Shown here piece after piece: positions 1-8,758 of a stretch of 62,367 nt of DNA. The notes under the pieces are model-generated. The model did no database searches, was not told the DNA's origin, and saw nothing but the letters and a program-made list of their open reading frames with translations. The DNA is from Paracoccaceae bacterium (GTDB lineage Bacteria > Pseudomonadota > Alphaproteobacteria > Rhodobacterales > Rhodobacteraceae). The DNA lies in contig CANBRQ010000006.1 of assembly GCA_947371955.1 (NCBI GenBank), forward strand, positions 1 through 62,367. The letters are read 5' to 3'. Positions within the stretch are counted from its first letter, which is position 1. Each line of letters starts with the position of its first letter. Made by a program: the position numbers and the translations under genes.

Positions 1-320
1 GCGGGCAAGTCATAGCCCTCGGGCTGTGGCGGGCGCGTTTGATAGCCTGTGAGCCGCGCCAAGGCCGCAGCCACGCCCGGGTCTGTGTAGTAAAGGCTGT
101 AAACCCCGGTCAGCAGGGCCGCGAAGGCTGCGGGCTGGTCTCGCTCCACCTTTCGCACCGTCTCTGGTGAGATGCCGCCGGTTAGCGCCTCTAACACCGG
201 CGGGATTGTGCCGGCGAAACGTGGATGCGCTTGCAGGCGGGCGGGTAGGGTCGTGGCACTGGCGGGTGGAAAATCGCCATCGCCGGGCAAGAGCACATCG
301 AGGAGCGCGGTCAGGGTCAT
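1..320 (-). CDS. Small protein resembling gluconate 2-dehydrogenase subunit 3 (partial, C-terminus outside window)
   Basis: The reverse strand reads an open frame from the ATG at 320-318 to the window edge (106 codons seen), beginning MTLTALLDVLLPGDGDFPP. Its start overlaps the stop of the GMC flavoprotein as ATGA, so the two are translationally coupled. In many bacteria a GMC flavoprotein is paired with a small subunit of the gluconate 2-dehydrogenase subunit 3 family, and this protein has the same size class, position and a Leu-Pro-Gly-rich opening. Unlike usual members it shows no Tat signal, so it is probably cytoplasmic. The family call is inferred mainly from context; that the gene is real is well supported by coupling and codon use. 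Confidence 0.6.
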   Translation of the reverse strand, partial: MTLTALLDVLLPGDGDFPPASATTLPARLQAHPRFAGTIPPVLEALTGGISPETVRKVERDQPAAFAALLTGVYSLYYTDPGVAAALARLTGYQTRPPQPEGYDLP

Positions 321-1918
321 GCTGCCACCCCGATGCTGGCGCGGTCGCGGATCAGGCAGTCTGCCGCGCACAGGGCAAGGGCTTGCAGGGTTGAGGTCGG
401 GTTCAGGGCGGCGGCGGTGGTGAAGACAGAGCCATCCAGGACGAGCAGATTGGGCACCAGATGCGCGCGTGAGGTGGCATCCACCACCGAAGTCCCCGGA
501 TCGGCGCCCATGCAGGCCGTTCCCAGCAGATGGAAGCCCGCATGGACCAGAAGGTCCTGTGAGACGACCTCGACCGCGCCCGCCTCGGCAAAAGCGCGGC
601 TGGCGCTGGCGATGCCATGGGCGATCATCTTGCGGGTGTTGTCGTCTAGGCTGTAAGTCATCTTGGGCGCAGGGATGCCGAAGCGATCTTGCAAGCTGTC
701 GGAAAGCGTGACCCGGTTTTCCAGCCTCGGCAGGTCTTCTGTTGTCACGGTCAGGCTTGCGGTATGGCCGAAGGTGCGGCGGAACGCGGTGTGATGCCCC
801 GCGCCCCATGGCAGGCGCGGCAGATAGCCGCCGCAAGCCGTGCCCACCGGCCCGTCCGAGCGGATCAGCTGCATCTGATAGCCGCGCACGAAGCCGCGCG
901 ACGGATCGGTTTCATAGAACTGCTGCGACAGGATCGAGACGGCGAAGGGCCCTTTCTGACCTTCCATCGGCTCGTCGAAGCGGGCGGTGACAAGGCCGGT
1001 CGGGTGATGCATCAGACGTCGCCCCACCAGATCGGTGTCATTGGCCAGCCCGTTCGGAAATCGCCTAGACGTCGACAGCAGCATCAGCCGCGCCGTGCCC
1101 ACCCCATTCGCCGCAAGTGCTACGACCGCGGCCTTGTGACGCCGCACCACGCCGTCGCGGTCGAAGTAGGCCACGCCGGTCGCGCGGCCCTGCGCGTCGG
1201 TCTCTACCTCAAAGGCGGTGGCGCGGGTGATCAGCCGCACCCCGGCTGCCAAAGCCTGCGGCCAATAGGTCACGTCGGCCGAGGAGCGTGCCTTGACCGG
1301 ACAGCCCAGATCGCAGGGCCCGCAATTGTTGCAGGCCCCGCGCCCCGCGCCATAGGGGACCGAGTTGATCGCGACATCCGCCGGCCACCAATGCCAGCCC
1401 AGCCGGTCAAAGGCTGCGGCCATTCGTTCTCCGGCGCGGCCCAGCGGAATGGGAGGCATCTGACGCGGGCCGCGCGGCGGATTGCCGGGATCGCCGTGCA
1501 GCCCGGATACGCCCATCATCAGGTCGTTCTCTTCGTAGTAGGGGGCCAAGTCCTCGTAACAAATCGGCCAGTCATCACCCACACCATCCAAGCTGCGCGT
1601 GCGGAAGTCCGAGGGACGAAAGCGCGGGAAATGCGCCCCCCACAGGATGGTCGATCCGCCCACCGCGTTGTAAAGAAATGGCTTTATCGCCGCATCCGTA
1701 TCATCAATCGGGTAATCTGCCACACCTTGGCGCACATTGGGGTTCGGGTGATGCGTGGTCTGGCGGGCGATCTCCCACTCGGGGTGCAGGCTGGGTGTGT
1801 CGGCATAGCTGACCCAGTCGCCCTGCTCCAGACAGGTGACGCGCAGTCCCGCCCGTGCCAGACGCCAGGCAGCAGCGGCCCCGCTGGCCCCCGCGCCCAC
1901 GATCAGCACATCATCCAT
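317..1918 (-). CDS. GMC-family FAD-dependent oxidoreductase
   Basis: 533 aa. The N-terminus carries the dinucleotide-binding motif VGAGASGAAAAWRLA (residues 7-21), and the C-terminal part has GTACMG and NPTST, typical of glucose-methanol-choline flavoproteins of the gluconate/sorbose dehydrogenase branch. Four cysteines at residues 196, 199, 202 and 206 (CNNCGPCDLGC) are a conserved feature of that branch. The enzyme should oxidise an alcohol or sugar-type hydroxyl. It is the fifth gene of the minus-strand transport operon, 15 bp after the ATPase, and is coupled to the small protein after it. No signal peptide is visible, so oxidation is probably cytoplasmic and acts on the imported compound. 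The substrate is unknown. Confidence 0.88.
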   Translation of the reverse strand: MDDVLIVGAGASGAAAAWRLARAGLRVTCLEQGDWVSYADTPSLHPEWEIARQTTHHPNPNVRQGVADYPIDDTDAAIKPFLYNAVGGSTILWGAHFPRFRPSDFRTRSLDGVGDDWPICYEDLAPYYEENDLMMGVSGLHGDPGNPPRGPRQMPPIPLGRAGERMAAAFDRLGWHWWPADVAINSVPYGAGRGACNNCGPCDLGCPVKARSSADVTYWPQALAAGVRLITRATAFEVETDAQGRATGVAYFDRDGVVRRHKAAVVALAANGVGTARLMLLSTSRRFPNGLANDTDLVGRRLMHHPTGLVTARFDEPMEGQKGPFAVSILSQQFYETDPSRGFVRGYQMQLIRSDGPVGTACGGYLPRLPWGAGHHTAFRRTFGHTASLTVTTEDLPRLENRVTLSDSLQDRFGIPAPKMTYSLDDNTRKMIAHGIASASRAFAEAGAVEVVSQDLLVHAGFHLLGTACMGADPGTSVVDATSRAHLVPNLLVLDGSVFTTAAALNPTSTLQALALCAADCLIRDRASIGVAA

Positions 1919-1933
1919 CGCGCACCTCCCTCT

Positions 1934-3724
1934 TCAAATTTCGCCCGCGACCACCCGGTGACAGCGCACCGCACGCCCGTCTTGCTGCGTCAGAACCTGA
2001 GGCGTGCTGCGGCAGGCGTCGTTGGCAAAGCCGCAGCGGCTGGCCAGATAGCAGCCTTTCGGCAGGTCGATCGGACTGGGAATTTCACCCTGCAGGGCTG
2101 CCGCTTCAGGATGATCGACGCGGCGATGGGTCGGGTCGGGGAACAGGTGAGCCGACAGCAGCGCCCGCGAATAAGGGTGCTGCGGGGCGGAGAAGACCTG
2201 TTCCACACTGCCCTCCTCGACGATCTGGCCGAGGTACATCACGGCCACGCGCTGGCACAGGAAGCGAACGGTCGTCAGGTCATGGCTGATGAACAGGAAG
2301 GATATCCCCAGTTCCGCCTGCAACCGCGCGAGCAAAGCGATCAGCGCATTCCGCGCGCGCGGCGCCAGAACCGAGGTCGGCTCGTCCAGCACCATGAAAT
2401 CGGGCCGCAGGATAAGGGCGCGGGCGATGTTGATGCGTTGCAGGGCACCTGCGCCGAGGCCCTTGGGTTTGCGGTCCAGCAGGGCCTCGGGCAGGTTGAC
2501 CAAAGCCAGCACCTCTGCCGCCCGCTTGCGCCGGGCTGCGGCGTCATCGGTGGAATGCAGCCGCAGGGGTTCGTCCAATATCTGCGCGATGGTCCAGCGC
2601 GGGTTGACGCTGTCGAACGGGTCCTGAAACACGATCTGCACACGGGACCGATAGCCCCGCATGGCAGCGTTCGACAGGCGCGACAGGTCGGTCCCGCCGA
2701 ACAGGATCGTGCCATCGGTCGGGTCCACAAGCCGCACAAGACAGCGCCCGACGGTCGTCTTGCCCGACCCGCTTTCGCCGACCAGCCCCACCGCCTCGCC
2801 CTTGCGGATGGTCAGGGCGACCTGATCCACGGCATGGACGACCTTGGAGGAATGTCGGATAGGGAAGTTCTTCGTCAGCCCCTTGGCCTGCATAAGAACC
2901 GGCGCGCCGGACGCCACCTGCGCGGGATAATCGCTGCCCTTTTCACGATAAAGCCGCAGCACATCCTGACTGTAGGGATGCCGGGGTGCCGCGAAGAACT
3001 GACGGACCGGGGCATCTTCGACAATGCGGCCCTCGTGCAGGACAAGGACCCTGTCGCAATAGTTGGCGATCACGCCCAGCTCTTGCGTCACCAGCAGGAT
3101 GGCCGATCCGGTCATTTGCACCGTCTGCCACATCTGGTCCAGAAACTGCGCCTGAATCGTCACATCCAGCCCGCTGGTAGGTTCATCGGCGATCAACAGC
3201 CGCGGACGAGACGACAGCGCCATGGCGATCAGCGCCCGCTGCGCCATGCCGCCCGACAGTTCATGGGCAAAGGTGTCCACGCGCCGCTCGGGGTCGTTGA
3301 TGCCGACCATGCGCAGCATCTCGATTGCCTGCGCCCGGGCGTCGGATGCCGAGCCGCCATTGTGCGCTGCGTAGGCATTGCCGATCTGCCGGCCGACCTT
3401 CAGCATCGGGTTCAGTGCTGCCCTTGGGTTCTGCACGATGATGCCGATGTCACGGCCCCGGATGGCGCGGATATCCTCATCTGGCAGGGTCAGAAGATTA
3501 CGCCCGTCGAACTTGACCGAGCCGCCCATGATCTTGCCCGGTGCCCGTGCTAGACCCAGAAGGGCCAGCGCCGTCGTGGATTTCCCGCTGCCTGCGTCGC
3601 CCACAAGTCCTACAACCTCGCGCGCGTCAATGTCGAAGCTGACGCCCTTCACGGGTTGCAGCATGCCCGCCGGGGTTGGATAACCCACCGCCAGATTGCG
3701 GACTTTCAGGATCGGCTCAGCCAT
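1934..3724 (-). CDS. Fused dipeptide/oligopeptide ABC transporter ATPase (DppD-DppF type)
   Basis: 596 aa with two ABC domains in tandem. Domain 1 has Walker A GDAGSGKS (42-49), signature LSGGMAQR and Walker B LLIADEP. Domain 2 starts near residue 275 and has Walker A GESGSGKT and Walker B VLDEP. Its signature is LGAGALQR (423-430) instead of LSGGQ, and its D-loop is also unusual (SVLAPRARN). Domain 2 may therefore have lost the normal signature contact and the protein may hydrolyse ATP asymmetrically. The Cys-rich C-terminal tail is normal for oligopeptide ATPases. I chose the ATG at 3724 because it overlaps the permease stop by 8 bp and begins MAEPILKV. An in-frame upstream start at 3763 lies inside the permease gene. 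Confidence 0.9.
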   Translation of the reverse strand: MAEPILKVRNLAVGYPTPAGMLQPVKGVSFDIDAREVVGLVGDAGSGKSTTALALLGLARAPGKIMGGSVKFDGRNLLTLPDEDIRAIRGRDIGIIVQNPRAALNPMLKVGRQIGNAYAAHNGGSASDARAQAIEMLRMVGINDPERRVDTFAHELSGGMAQRALIAMALSSRPRLLIADEPTSGLDVTIQAQFLDQMWQTVQMTGSAILLVTQELGVIANYCDRVLVLHEGRIVEDAPVRQFFAAPRHPYSQDVLRLYREKGSDYPAQVASGAPVLMQAKGLTKNFPIRHSSKVVHAVDQVALTIRKGEAVGLVGESGSGKTTVGRCLVRLVDPTDGTILFGGTDLSRLSNAAMRGYRSRVQIVFQDPFDSVNPRWTIAQILDEPLRLHSTDDAAARRKRAAEVLALVNLPEALLDRKPKGLGAGALQRINIARALILRPDFMVLDEPTSVLAPRARNALIALLARLQAELGISFLFISHDLTTVRFLCQRVAVMYLGQIVEEGSVEQVFSAPQHPYSRALLSAHLFPDPTHRRVDHPEAAALQGEIPSPIDLPKGCYLASRCGFANDACRSTPQVLTQQDGRAVRCHRVVAGEI

Positions 3725-4619
3725 CTTCGTACCGCCGCTCCAATGCATTTCCCAGAACGGCAAAGCCGAACACCGTCAGCGAGATCGCGATGCCGGGAAA
3801 GACCGAAGGCCACCATTCGCCCAGGATGATCGTATTGGCCCCGGTTGAGATCATCAGCCCCCATTCCGGCGTCGGCGGCCGCACCCCGGCACCCACGAAG
3901 GACAGGCCCGCCGTCAGCAAAATGGCAAATCCGATAGTGACCGAGGATTGGATCAGCGCCGGCGTCAGGGAATTCGGCAGCACGTGGCGCAGGGCGATGG
4001 CGATCTCGCTGTTGCCCATAGCGCGGGCCGCCTCGACAAAGCCTCGCGATTTCTGGCTGAGGACCTCGGCCCGGGTCAGGCGGATGTAGATGGGGATATA
4101 GACGAAGGCCAGCGCGATGACGATGTTGCTGGTTGACCGCCCGGCCAGCGTCACCAGCACCATTGCCGAGATAAACACCGGGAAGGACTGCATCACGTCC
4201 GAGACGCGCATCAGAAGCTCGGTCGCGACGTTGCGGAAGTAACCGGCGATCAGACCCAGAAAGACGCCCACGGCCAAGGACAGGAAATTCGCCGTCAGTG
4301 CGATCACGAGATCCGTGCGCGGTGCGGCGATGACACGGGAAAAGATGTCATAGCCGCTGACATCGGTTCCCATGAAGTGCGGTGGATAAGGCAGCGTCCC
4401 GGCGAACCAACTGGTCAGAAGGCCCGGAATCTCCACCAGCGACGGCGGTGGTTGCGCCACCCGTACTGTGGTCAGCATAGGGTCATAGGGCCCGATATAG
4501 GGACCGATTGCCGCCAGAATCGTCACCGTTATCACGATGACAAGCCCGATGCGGAACAGCCAGTCGGCCCGTTTGGGCGGCAGGGCAGGTAGGGCGTCGA
4601 TGTCGGGCAAAGCGCTCAA
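3717..4619 (-). CDS. ABC transporter permease (DppC type)
   Basis: 300 aa inner-membrane protein with an N-terminal membrane anchor, a periplasmic segment carrying GTDVSGYDIFSR (the usual GTD.GRD motif of this family) and a C-terminal permease domain. The EAA-loop sequence EAARAMGNSEIAI contacts the ATPase. It partners with the adjacent DppB-type permease: its ATG overlaps that gene's stop by 4 bp, and its own stop overlaps the ATPase start. Such heterodimers import peptides and many peptide-like, glycosidic or opine-like compounds, so the ligand cannot be read from the permease. Confidence 0.92.
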   Translation of the reverse strand: MSALPDIDALPALPPKRADWLFRIGLVIVITVTILAAIGPYIGPYDPMLTTVRVAQPPPSLVEIPGLLTSWFAGTLPYPPHFMGTDVSGYDIFSRVIAAPRTDLVIALTANFLSLAVGVFLGLIAGYFRNVATELLMRVSDVMQSFPVFISAMVLVTLAGRSTSNIVIALAFVYIPIYIRLTRAEVLSQKSRGFVEAARAMGNSEIAIALRHVLPNSLTPALIQSSVTIGFAILLTAGLSFVGAGVRPPTPEWGLMISTGANTIILGEWWPSVFPGIAISLTVFGFAVLGNALERRYEDG

Positions 4620-5644
4620 TAGGCGATCCTCGGGTCAATGGCGGCATGGATGAGGTCCAGAAGAAGATAGACCACCAGCGAGATGGCGGTGATGATCAGA
4701 ACCACGCCCTGAATGGCCGGATAGTCGAAGGCCAGTACCGAGCGGACCGCATATTGCCCGATGCCGCCAAGCGAGAAGACCGTCTCGACCAGTACCGCGC
4801 CCGACAGCATGAAGCCGTAGAGAATGCCGATCAGCGTCATCGAGGGGGCCATGGCGGCGCGCAGGGCGTAACGGGCCACCACCTTGCGCGGCAGGCCAAT
4901 GGAATTGGCGTAGAGCACGAAATCCGATTGCAGCGCGCGCAGCATGTTCTGCCGCACCATCTTGATGATCGGGCCCGACAGGACGAAGGTCAGGTTCAGC
5001 ACCGGCAACATCAGATGATGCGCGGCCTCGAAGAACTTCTTGGGCTGGCCGGCCAGAAGCGTGTCGATCAGAATGAAACCGGTCATCGGCGGCGGCGGGG
5101 TCGTCATGGGCGACAGGCGGCCGAGCGGGGCCGGCGCGATGCCAAGCTTGAAGAAGAAGACATAGACAAACAGCAGGCCCCACCAGAATTCAGGCTGCGA
5201 TCCGGCAAACAGGGAATAAAGGAAAACCCCCTTGTCGGCCCGCCCGCCGGGGCGCAGGGCCGACAGCATGCCCACCGGCACCGCAACCGCGAAGGCAAAA
5301 AGGAATGACAGCGTCACCAGTTCCAGCGTCACGGGCAGGTAGGACGCGATCTCTGCCGTCACCTGACTGCCCGTCACCCAACTGACCCCAAGCGAGCCTT
5401 GCAAAAGGCCCGGCGAAACATCGGGCTGAAAGCCAAGGTAGATCGAAAGTTGCGTCAGAACGGGCCGGTCCAGCCCCAATTGCGCCTGCGCCTGCGCATA
5501 GGCCTCTTTGCTGGCATTCATACCGACAAGCCGCGAGACCGGGTCGGCGGGCAGAAGCCGGATCAGGAAGAAGACCGAGATGGTCAGACCCAACAGTTGT
5601 ACCAGCCCAATCGACAATCGTCTGAGAACATATTTCAGAAGCAT
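4616..5644 (-). CDS. ABC transporter permease (DppB type)
   Basis: 342 aa from the ATG at 5644 (MLLKYVLRRLSIG). A GTG two codons upstream at 5650 would be an alternative start. The protein opens with a membrane helix and the RLLPADPVSRL segment typical of DppB/OppB, has about six membrane helices, and ends AAIDPRIAY, a classic C-terminus of this family. It lies downstream of the solute-binding gene but is separated from it by a strong RNA hairpin (5672-5705), so it is probably made at lower level than the binding protein. Confidence 0.92.
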   Translation of the reverse strand: MLLKYVLRRLSIGLVQLLGLTISVFFLIRLLPADPVSRLVGMNASKEAYAQAQAQLGLDRPVLTQLSIYLGFQPDVSPGLLQGSLGVSWVTGSQVTAEIASYLPVTLELVTLSFLFAFAVAVPVGMLSALRPGGRADKGVFLYSLFAGSQPEFWWGLLFVYVFFFKLGIAPAPLGRLSPMTTPPPPMTGFILIDTLLAGQPKKFFEAAHHLMLPVLNLTFVLSGPIIKMVRQNMLRALQSDFVLYANSIGLPRKVVARYALRAAMAPSMTLIGILYGFMLSGAVLVETVFSLGGIGQYAVRSVLAFDYPAIQGVVLIITAISLVVYLLLDLIHAAIDPRIAY

Positions 5645-5671
5645 CGGCACCGGGCCTTCAGGTGGGGAATG

Positions 5672-5705
5672 TTGCGACCCGGCAGACAGCGCTGCCGGGT
5701 CGCAA
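5672..5705 (-). terminator. Stem-loop between binding-protein and permease genes
   Basis: Perfect inverted repeat: 14-bp arms (plus strand TTGCGACCCGGCAG and CTGCCGGGTCGCAA) around a 6-nt loop. It starts 12 bp after the stop of the solute-binding gene and lies before the permease start. There is no U-run, so it is more likely a partial terminator or 3'-stabilising hairpin than a full intrinsic terminator. Such hairpins commonly raise binding-protein mRNA over permease mRNA in ABC operons. Confidence 0.8.
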
Positions 5706-5716
5706 GTGTGTTCAGG

Positions 5717-7402
5717 TCACTCGGCCAGCTTCAGGTCGTAGTAGCGCAGAGAGTTGTCGGGATACCAGCGCAGGCCGCTCAGCTTGTCGGTATGGGCCCA
5801 CTGGGTCTTGTATTCCACAATAGGCAGCCAGACGACATCGCGCGCGAGAACGTCCTGAATGGCAGCGGTCGCAGCATCGCGCTTGGCGGTGTCAGGCTCC
5901 ACCCGTGCCTTGGCCCAGGCATCGTCAACTTCCGTAGGATTGGAGTAGTTGACCATGTTGTTCAAGCCGCCCTTGTCGCCGGTCACGAAGAACAGCTGGA
6001 TCGCATAGCCCGCATCCACGCCGATCGGCTTTTCCTGATCGTTGATCGCAAAGGGCAGGTCGCGCTTGACCAGCTGGCGGTCGCCGTACTGGGTCTGCGG
6101 GATCGGGTCCAGCGTCGAGGGGATGCCCACGGCCTGCAGCGCGGTATTGATGATGTTCACGATCGGGCCAAGGGTCGATTCCTTCTCGGACACATAGGAC
6201 AGACGGAAGGAATCCGCGAAAGCCTCCAGCCCCTTGCCGTCCGGATAACCGGCCTGCGCCAGAAGCTCCTTCGCCTTGGCCGGATCATAGGTATAGTTGG
6301 CAGAGGCCTTGTAGCCCGGATAGCTTGACGGAACCATGCCCTGCCACTGCTTGGCCTGACCGAAGTAGCCGTTCGCGATGATCTGATCGAACGGGATCGC
6401 GTGCGAGATCGCCTGACGAACCAAGGGGTTGTCGAAGGGCTTCACCTTGAAGTTCATGTGCAGGAAGGTGTTTTCGTTGCCCGCAACCGAGCCCACTTTC
6501 AGACCCGCCGCCGAACGCAGGCTGTCGAATTCCCGTGGCGTCAGGCCGGTGGCCACCTGCGCTTCGCCGGTTTGCAGCACCACGGCACGGTTGGACGACT
6601 GCGGCACGCGCTTGACGGTGACGGTGTCGACATCCGGCTTGCCGGCGAAGTAGTCCGGGTTCGCGGAGTAGCTGATTTCCTCGTTCTTCGTCCAGGAATT
6701 CAGGCAATAGGCCCCGAAGCCCGGCGCGTTGGTGTTGTTCACATAGTCATGCGACCACGGGTCGGCATCGGTCTTGTGCGCCTCCATCGTCTCTTTGTCG
6801 AAGATCAGAAGGCCGAAGATCGTCAGCACAGGCAGGAACAGCGCATTGGGTTCGCCCTGCTTGATCTGCACGGTGTAGTCGTCGATCTTGGTCACAGCAT
6901 CGCCGATATCTTTGGCCGCTGCGTCGCCGCCGAAGACCTCCGGCCCGAAGCCCTTGATCGAGCCAACGTTCGACAGGAACCAGCCGATCGGGGCAGCACC
7001 CGACACCGACTTGGCCCGCTGGAAGGTATAGATCACGTCATCAGCATTGAAAGTGGCGCCATCGCAGCCCTTTACCCCCTGCCGCAGCTTGAACGTCCAG
7101 GTCAGGGTTGCCGCATCAAAGCTCCAGCTTTCGGCCAGACGCCCTTCGAACTTGTTGAAATCCGGGACCGTCACCCCGGTGTCATTGGTGCTGGAAGCCG
7201 CATAGCCAACCAGTGGCTCCAGCAGGGTCACCATGCCCTGCTGACTGGCAGGAATTGCCGCAGATGGGCCGTCATAGTCCAAACCGGCCGGAACATCTTC
7301 GGACAGAATCAGGATTTCCTTGGCGGAAAGGGGCGTCGCTGCGCCTGCCAATAGGCATAGCGCAGCGGCAGAGCATAGAAGCTTAGTCGAAGCTGTTCTC
7401 AT
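5717..7402 (-). CDS. ABC transporter substrate-binding protein (SBP family 5)
   Basis: 561 aa with a Sec signal peptide (charged MRTASTK, hydrophobic core LLCSAAALCLLAG, probable cleavage after PLSA). The body has the family 5 pattern LAESWSFDAATLTWTFKLRQ followed by FNADDVIYTFQRA. It should deliver the ligand from the periplasm to the DppBC permease. A clear GGGAGG ribosome site lies 6 bp before the ATG. It is the first gene of the operon, and its promoter overlaps operator O1 (7457-7474). The ligand is unknown. The dehydrogenase, amidase and CoA-dependent genes of the same regulon suggest an amide-bearing or hydroxylated organic acid rather than ordinary dipeptides. Confidence 0.92.
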   Translation of the reverse strand: MRTASTKLLCSAAALCLLAGAATPLSAKEILILSEDVPAGLDYDGPSAAIPASQQGMVTLLEPLVGYAASSTNDTGVTVPDFNKFEGRLAESWSFDAATLTWTFKLRQGVKGCDGATFNADDVIYTFQRAKSVSGAAPIGWFLSNVGSIKGFGPEVFGGDAAAKDIGDAVTKIDDYTVQIKQGEPNALFLPVLTIFGLLIFDKETMEAHKTDADPWSHDYVNNTNAPGFGAYCLNSWTKNEEISYSANPDYFAGKPDVDTVTVKRVPQSSNRAVVLQTGEAQVATGLTPREFDSLRSAAGLKVGSVAGNENTFLHMNFKVKPFDNPLVRQAISHAIPFDQIIANGYFGQAKQWQGMVPSSYPGYKASANYTYDPAKAKELLAQAGYPDGKGLEAFADSFRLSYVSEKESTLGPIVNIINTALQAVGIPSTLDPIPQTQYGDRQLVKRDLPFAINDQEKPIGVDAGYAIQLFFVTGDKGGLNNMVNYSNPTEVDDAWAKARVEPDTAKRDAATAAIQDVLARDVVWLPIVEYKTQWAHTDKLSGLRWYPDNSLRYYDLKLAE

Positions 7403-7456
7403 TTCTGACCTCCCGGATGATAATTTTGGGCATGTTTGCCACCGGATAACGTACTA

Positions 7457-7474
7457 GATTTGTCCGGACAAATC
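7457..7474. promoter_or_regulatory. Operator O1 (18-bp perfect palindrome) overlapping the transporter promoter
   Basis: GATTTGTCCGGACAAATC is a perfect 18-bp palindrome centred 63 bp upstream of the binding-protein start. On the minus strand a TTGACA -35 (7494-7499) and TGATTT -10 (7470-7475) with an 18-bp spacer can be read, and the -10 overlaps the palindrome. The same core TGTCCGGACA recurs at 7561-7570 and 17944-17953. The likely ligand is the GntR/HutC-type regulator encoded at 15904-16662, which would then be a repressor. Confidence 0.8.
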
Positions 7475-7532
7475 ACGCATCAAGAACCCAGCCTGTCAAG
7501 CCACTTTTCGCGGGTCCAACCACGAAAGAGGA

Positions 7533-7571
7533 TTGACAGCGCCGCCAGCAAGCCGGAATTTGTCCGGACAA
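7533..7571 (+). promoter_or_regulatory. Promoter of the plus-strand catabolic operon with operator O2
   Basis: TTGACA (7533-7538), 17-bp spacer, GAATTT (7556-7561). Operator O2, TTGTCCGGACAA (7560-7571), covers the downstream edge of the -10. O2 lies exactly 100 bp centre-to-centre from O1, so a looped or cooperative repressor complex on the divergent promoters is possible. The first gene starts about 50 bp downstream. Confidence 0.75.
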
Positions 7572-7619
7572 CTCCAGCGTGGTCAATCTCTGGGCAACGC
7601 GTAGACAGGGGGGGCAAGG

Positions 7620-7931
7620 GTGCGGATCATCGTCCTTTTCAATCTCCGGCCGGGCGTCGATCCGGCGGCTTATGAGGCTTGGGCCGCCTCGTCCGATGCG
7701 CCAACGGTGCGCGGACTGCCTTCGGTTTCGGGCTTTCGCGTTCATGCACTAACCGGGCTTTTGATGGGCGCGGGCACGCCGCCGTTCCAGTATGTCGAGG
7801 TGTTGGACGTGTCTGACATGGATCAACTTGGACGCGACATCGGCACGCCAGCGATGCAGGCGATCTCGGCCCAATTTCAGGCCTTTGCCGACAACCCGAT
7901 CTTCCTCACCACGCGGGAGATCGGGGCATGA
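7620..7931 (+). CDS. RedY/HapK-like small alpha/beta protein
   Basis: 103 aa, starting at GTG 7620 behind a purine-rich AGGGGGGGCAAG site. The start MRIIVLFNLRPGVDPAAYE and the conserved spacing to FQYVEVLDVSD match the RedY-like/HapK family of small dimeric alpha-beta barrel proteins, known from prodigiosin-type gene sets and also common in catabolic operons of proteobacteria. Its biochemical role is not established. It is the first gene of the catabolic operon and its stop overlaps the next start by 4 bp, which suggests a co-translated helper or small enzyme in the same pathway. Confidence 0.7.
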   Translation: MRIIVLFNLRPGVDPAAYEAWAASSDAPTVRGLPSVSGFRVHALTGLLMGAGTPPFQYVEVLDVSDMDQLGRDIGTPAMQAISAQFQAFADNPIFLTTREIGA

Positions 7932-8758
7932 CACTGAAAGGCCAGGTCGCGCTGATCACTGGGGCGGGCCGGCCAAAGGGGCTGGGGCTTGCCATCGCCA
8001 CACGTCTGGCCGCGGAAGGCGTACGGATCGTGCTGCATGACCGTGGCGCCATCGCAGGAGAGATCGCCCCCGCGCATGGTGTAGGCGTGACCTCTGATCT
8101 GGAGGCTGCAGCAGCCGGCCTGCGCGCCTCGGGGGCGGAAGTTCTGACTGTAACCGGCGATCTTCTGAACGAGGCGGCGATGCAGGCCATCGTCGAGGCC
8201 GCCGATCAAGCCTTTGGCCGTCTTGATATTCTGGTGAACAACGCGGGCATCGGCTACCTGTTCGGCCCGCTGATCGAGATGCGGGCCGAACATCTGGACG
8301 CCGTGCTGGGCGTCAACCTGCGCGCGCCGGTCCTGATGACCAAACATGCCGCCCGCCTGATGATCCGGGACGGCAGGGGCGGGCGCATCATCAACATCGC
8401 CTCGCAGGCGGCCAAATCCGGCTTTGCCTTCGCCGTGGCCTATACCGCGTCCAAACACGGGCTGTTGGGCTTGACCCGCGCCTCTGCGCTGGAGCTGGGG
8501 CCGCATGGGATCACGGTGAATGCGATCTGCCCGAATCATGTGACCACGGGCCTTGGCGCCTGGCAGAACGAATTCATGTCGCAAGCACGGGGCGAAACGC
8601 TGGATCAATACATGACCGGGATGCGCGCCCGCATTCCCCTCGGCCGCACCGGTACGCCGCAGGACACGGCAGAGGTTGCGGCCTTTCTGTGCTCGCCGCA
8701 AGCCGCCTATATCACCGCCGAGGCGATCAACGTCTCGGGCGGGGAGGAGTATCACTGA
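7928..8758 (+). CDS. SDR-family NAD(P)-dependent oxidoreductase
   Basis: 276 aa classical short-chain dehydrogenase/reductase. It has the glycine-rich motif TGAGRPKGLGLA near residue 13, NNAG, a catalytic serine in IASQA, and YTASK, the Tyr-x-x-x-Lys catalytic pair. The C-terminus ends INVSGGEEYH. It should oxidise a hydroxyl group or reduce a keto group of a pathway intermediate. It is translationally coupled at both ends (ATGA with the RedY-like gene, TGATG with the deacetylase-like gene). The substrate is unknown. Confidence 0.9.
   Translation: MTLKGQVALITGAGRPKGLGLAIATRLAAEGVRIVLHDRGAIAGEIAPAHGVGVTSDLEAAAAGLRASGAEVLTVTGDLLNEAAMQAIVEAADQAFGRLDILVNNAGIGYLFGPLIEMRAEHLDAVLGVNLRAPVLMTKHAARLMIRDGRGGRIINIASQAAKSGFAFAVAYTASKHGLLGLTRASALELGPHGITVNAICPNHVTTGLGAWQNEFMSQARGETLDQYMTGMRARIPLGRTGTPQDTAEVAAFLCSPQAAYITAEAINVSGGEEYH

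Noticed and set aside
689-3553. 954-codon open frame on the plus strand
   Set aside because: It lies opposite the GMC and ABC ATPase genes, whose protein motifs are unambiguous. High GC makes antisense frames stay open.
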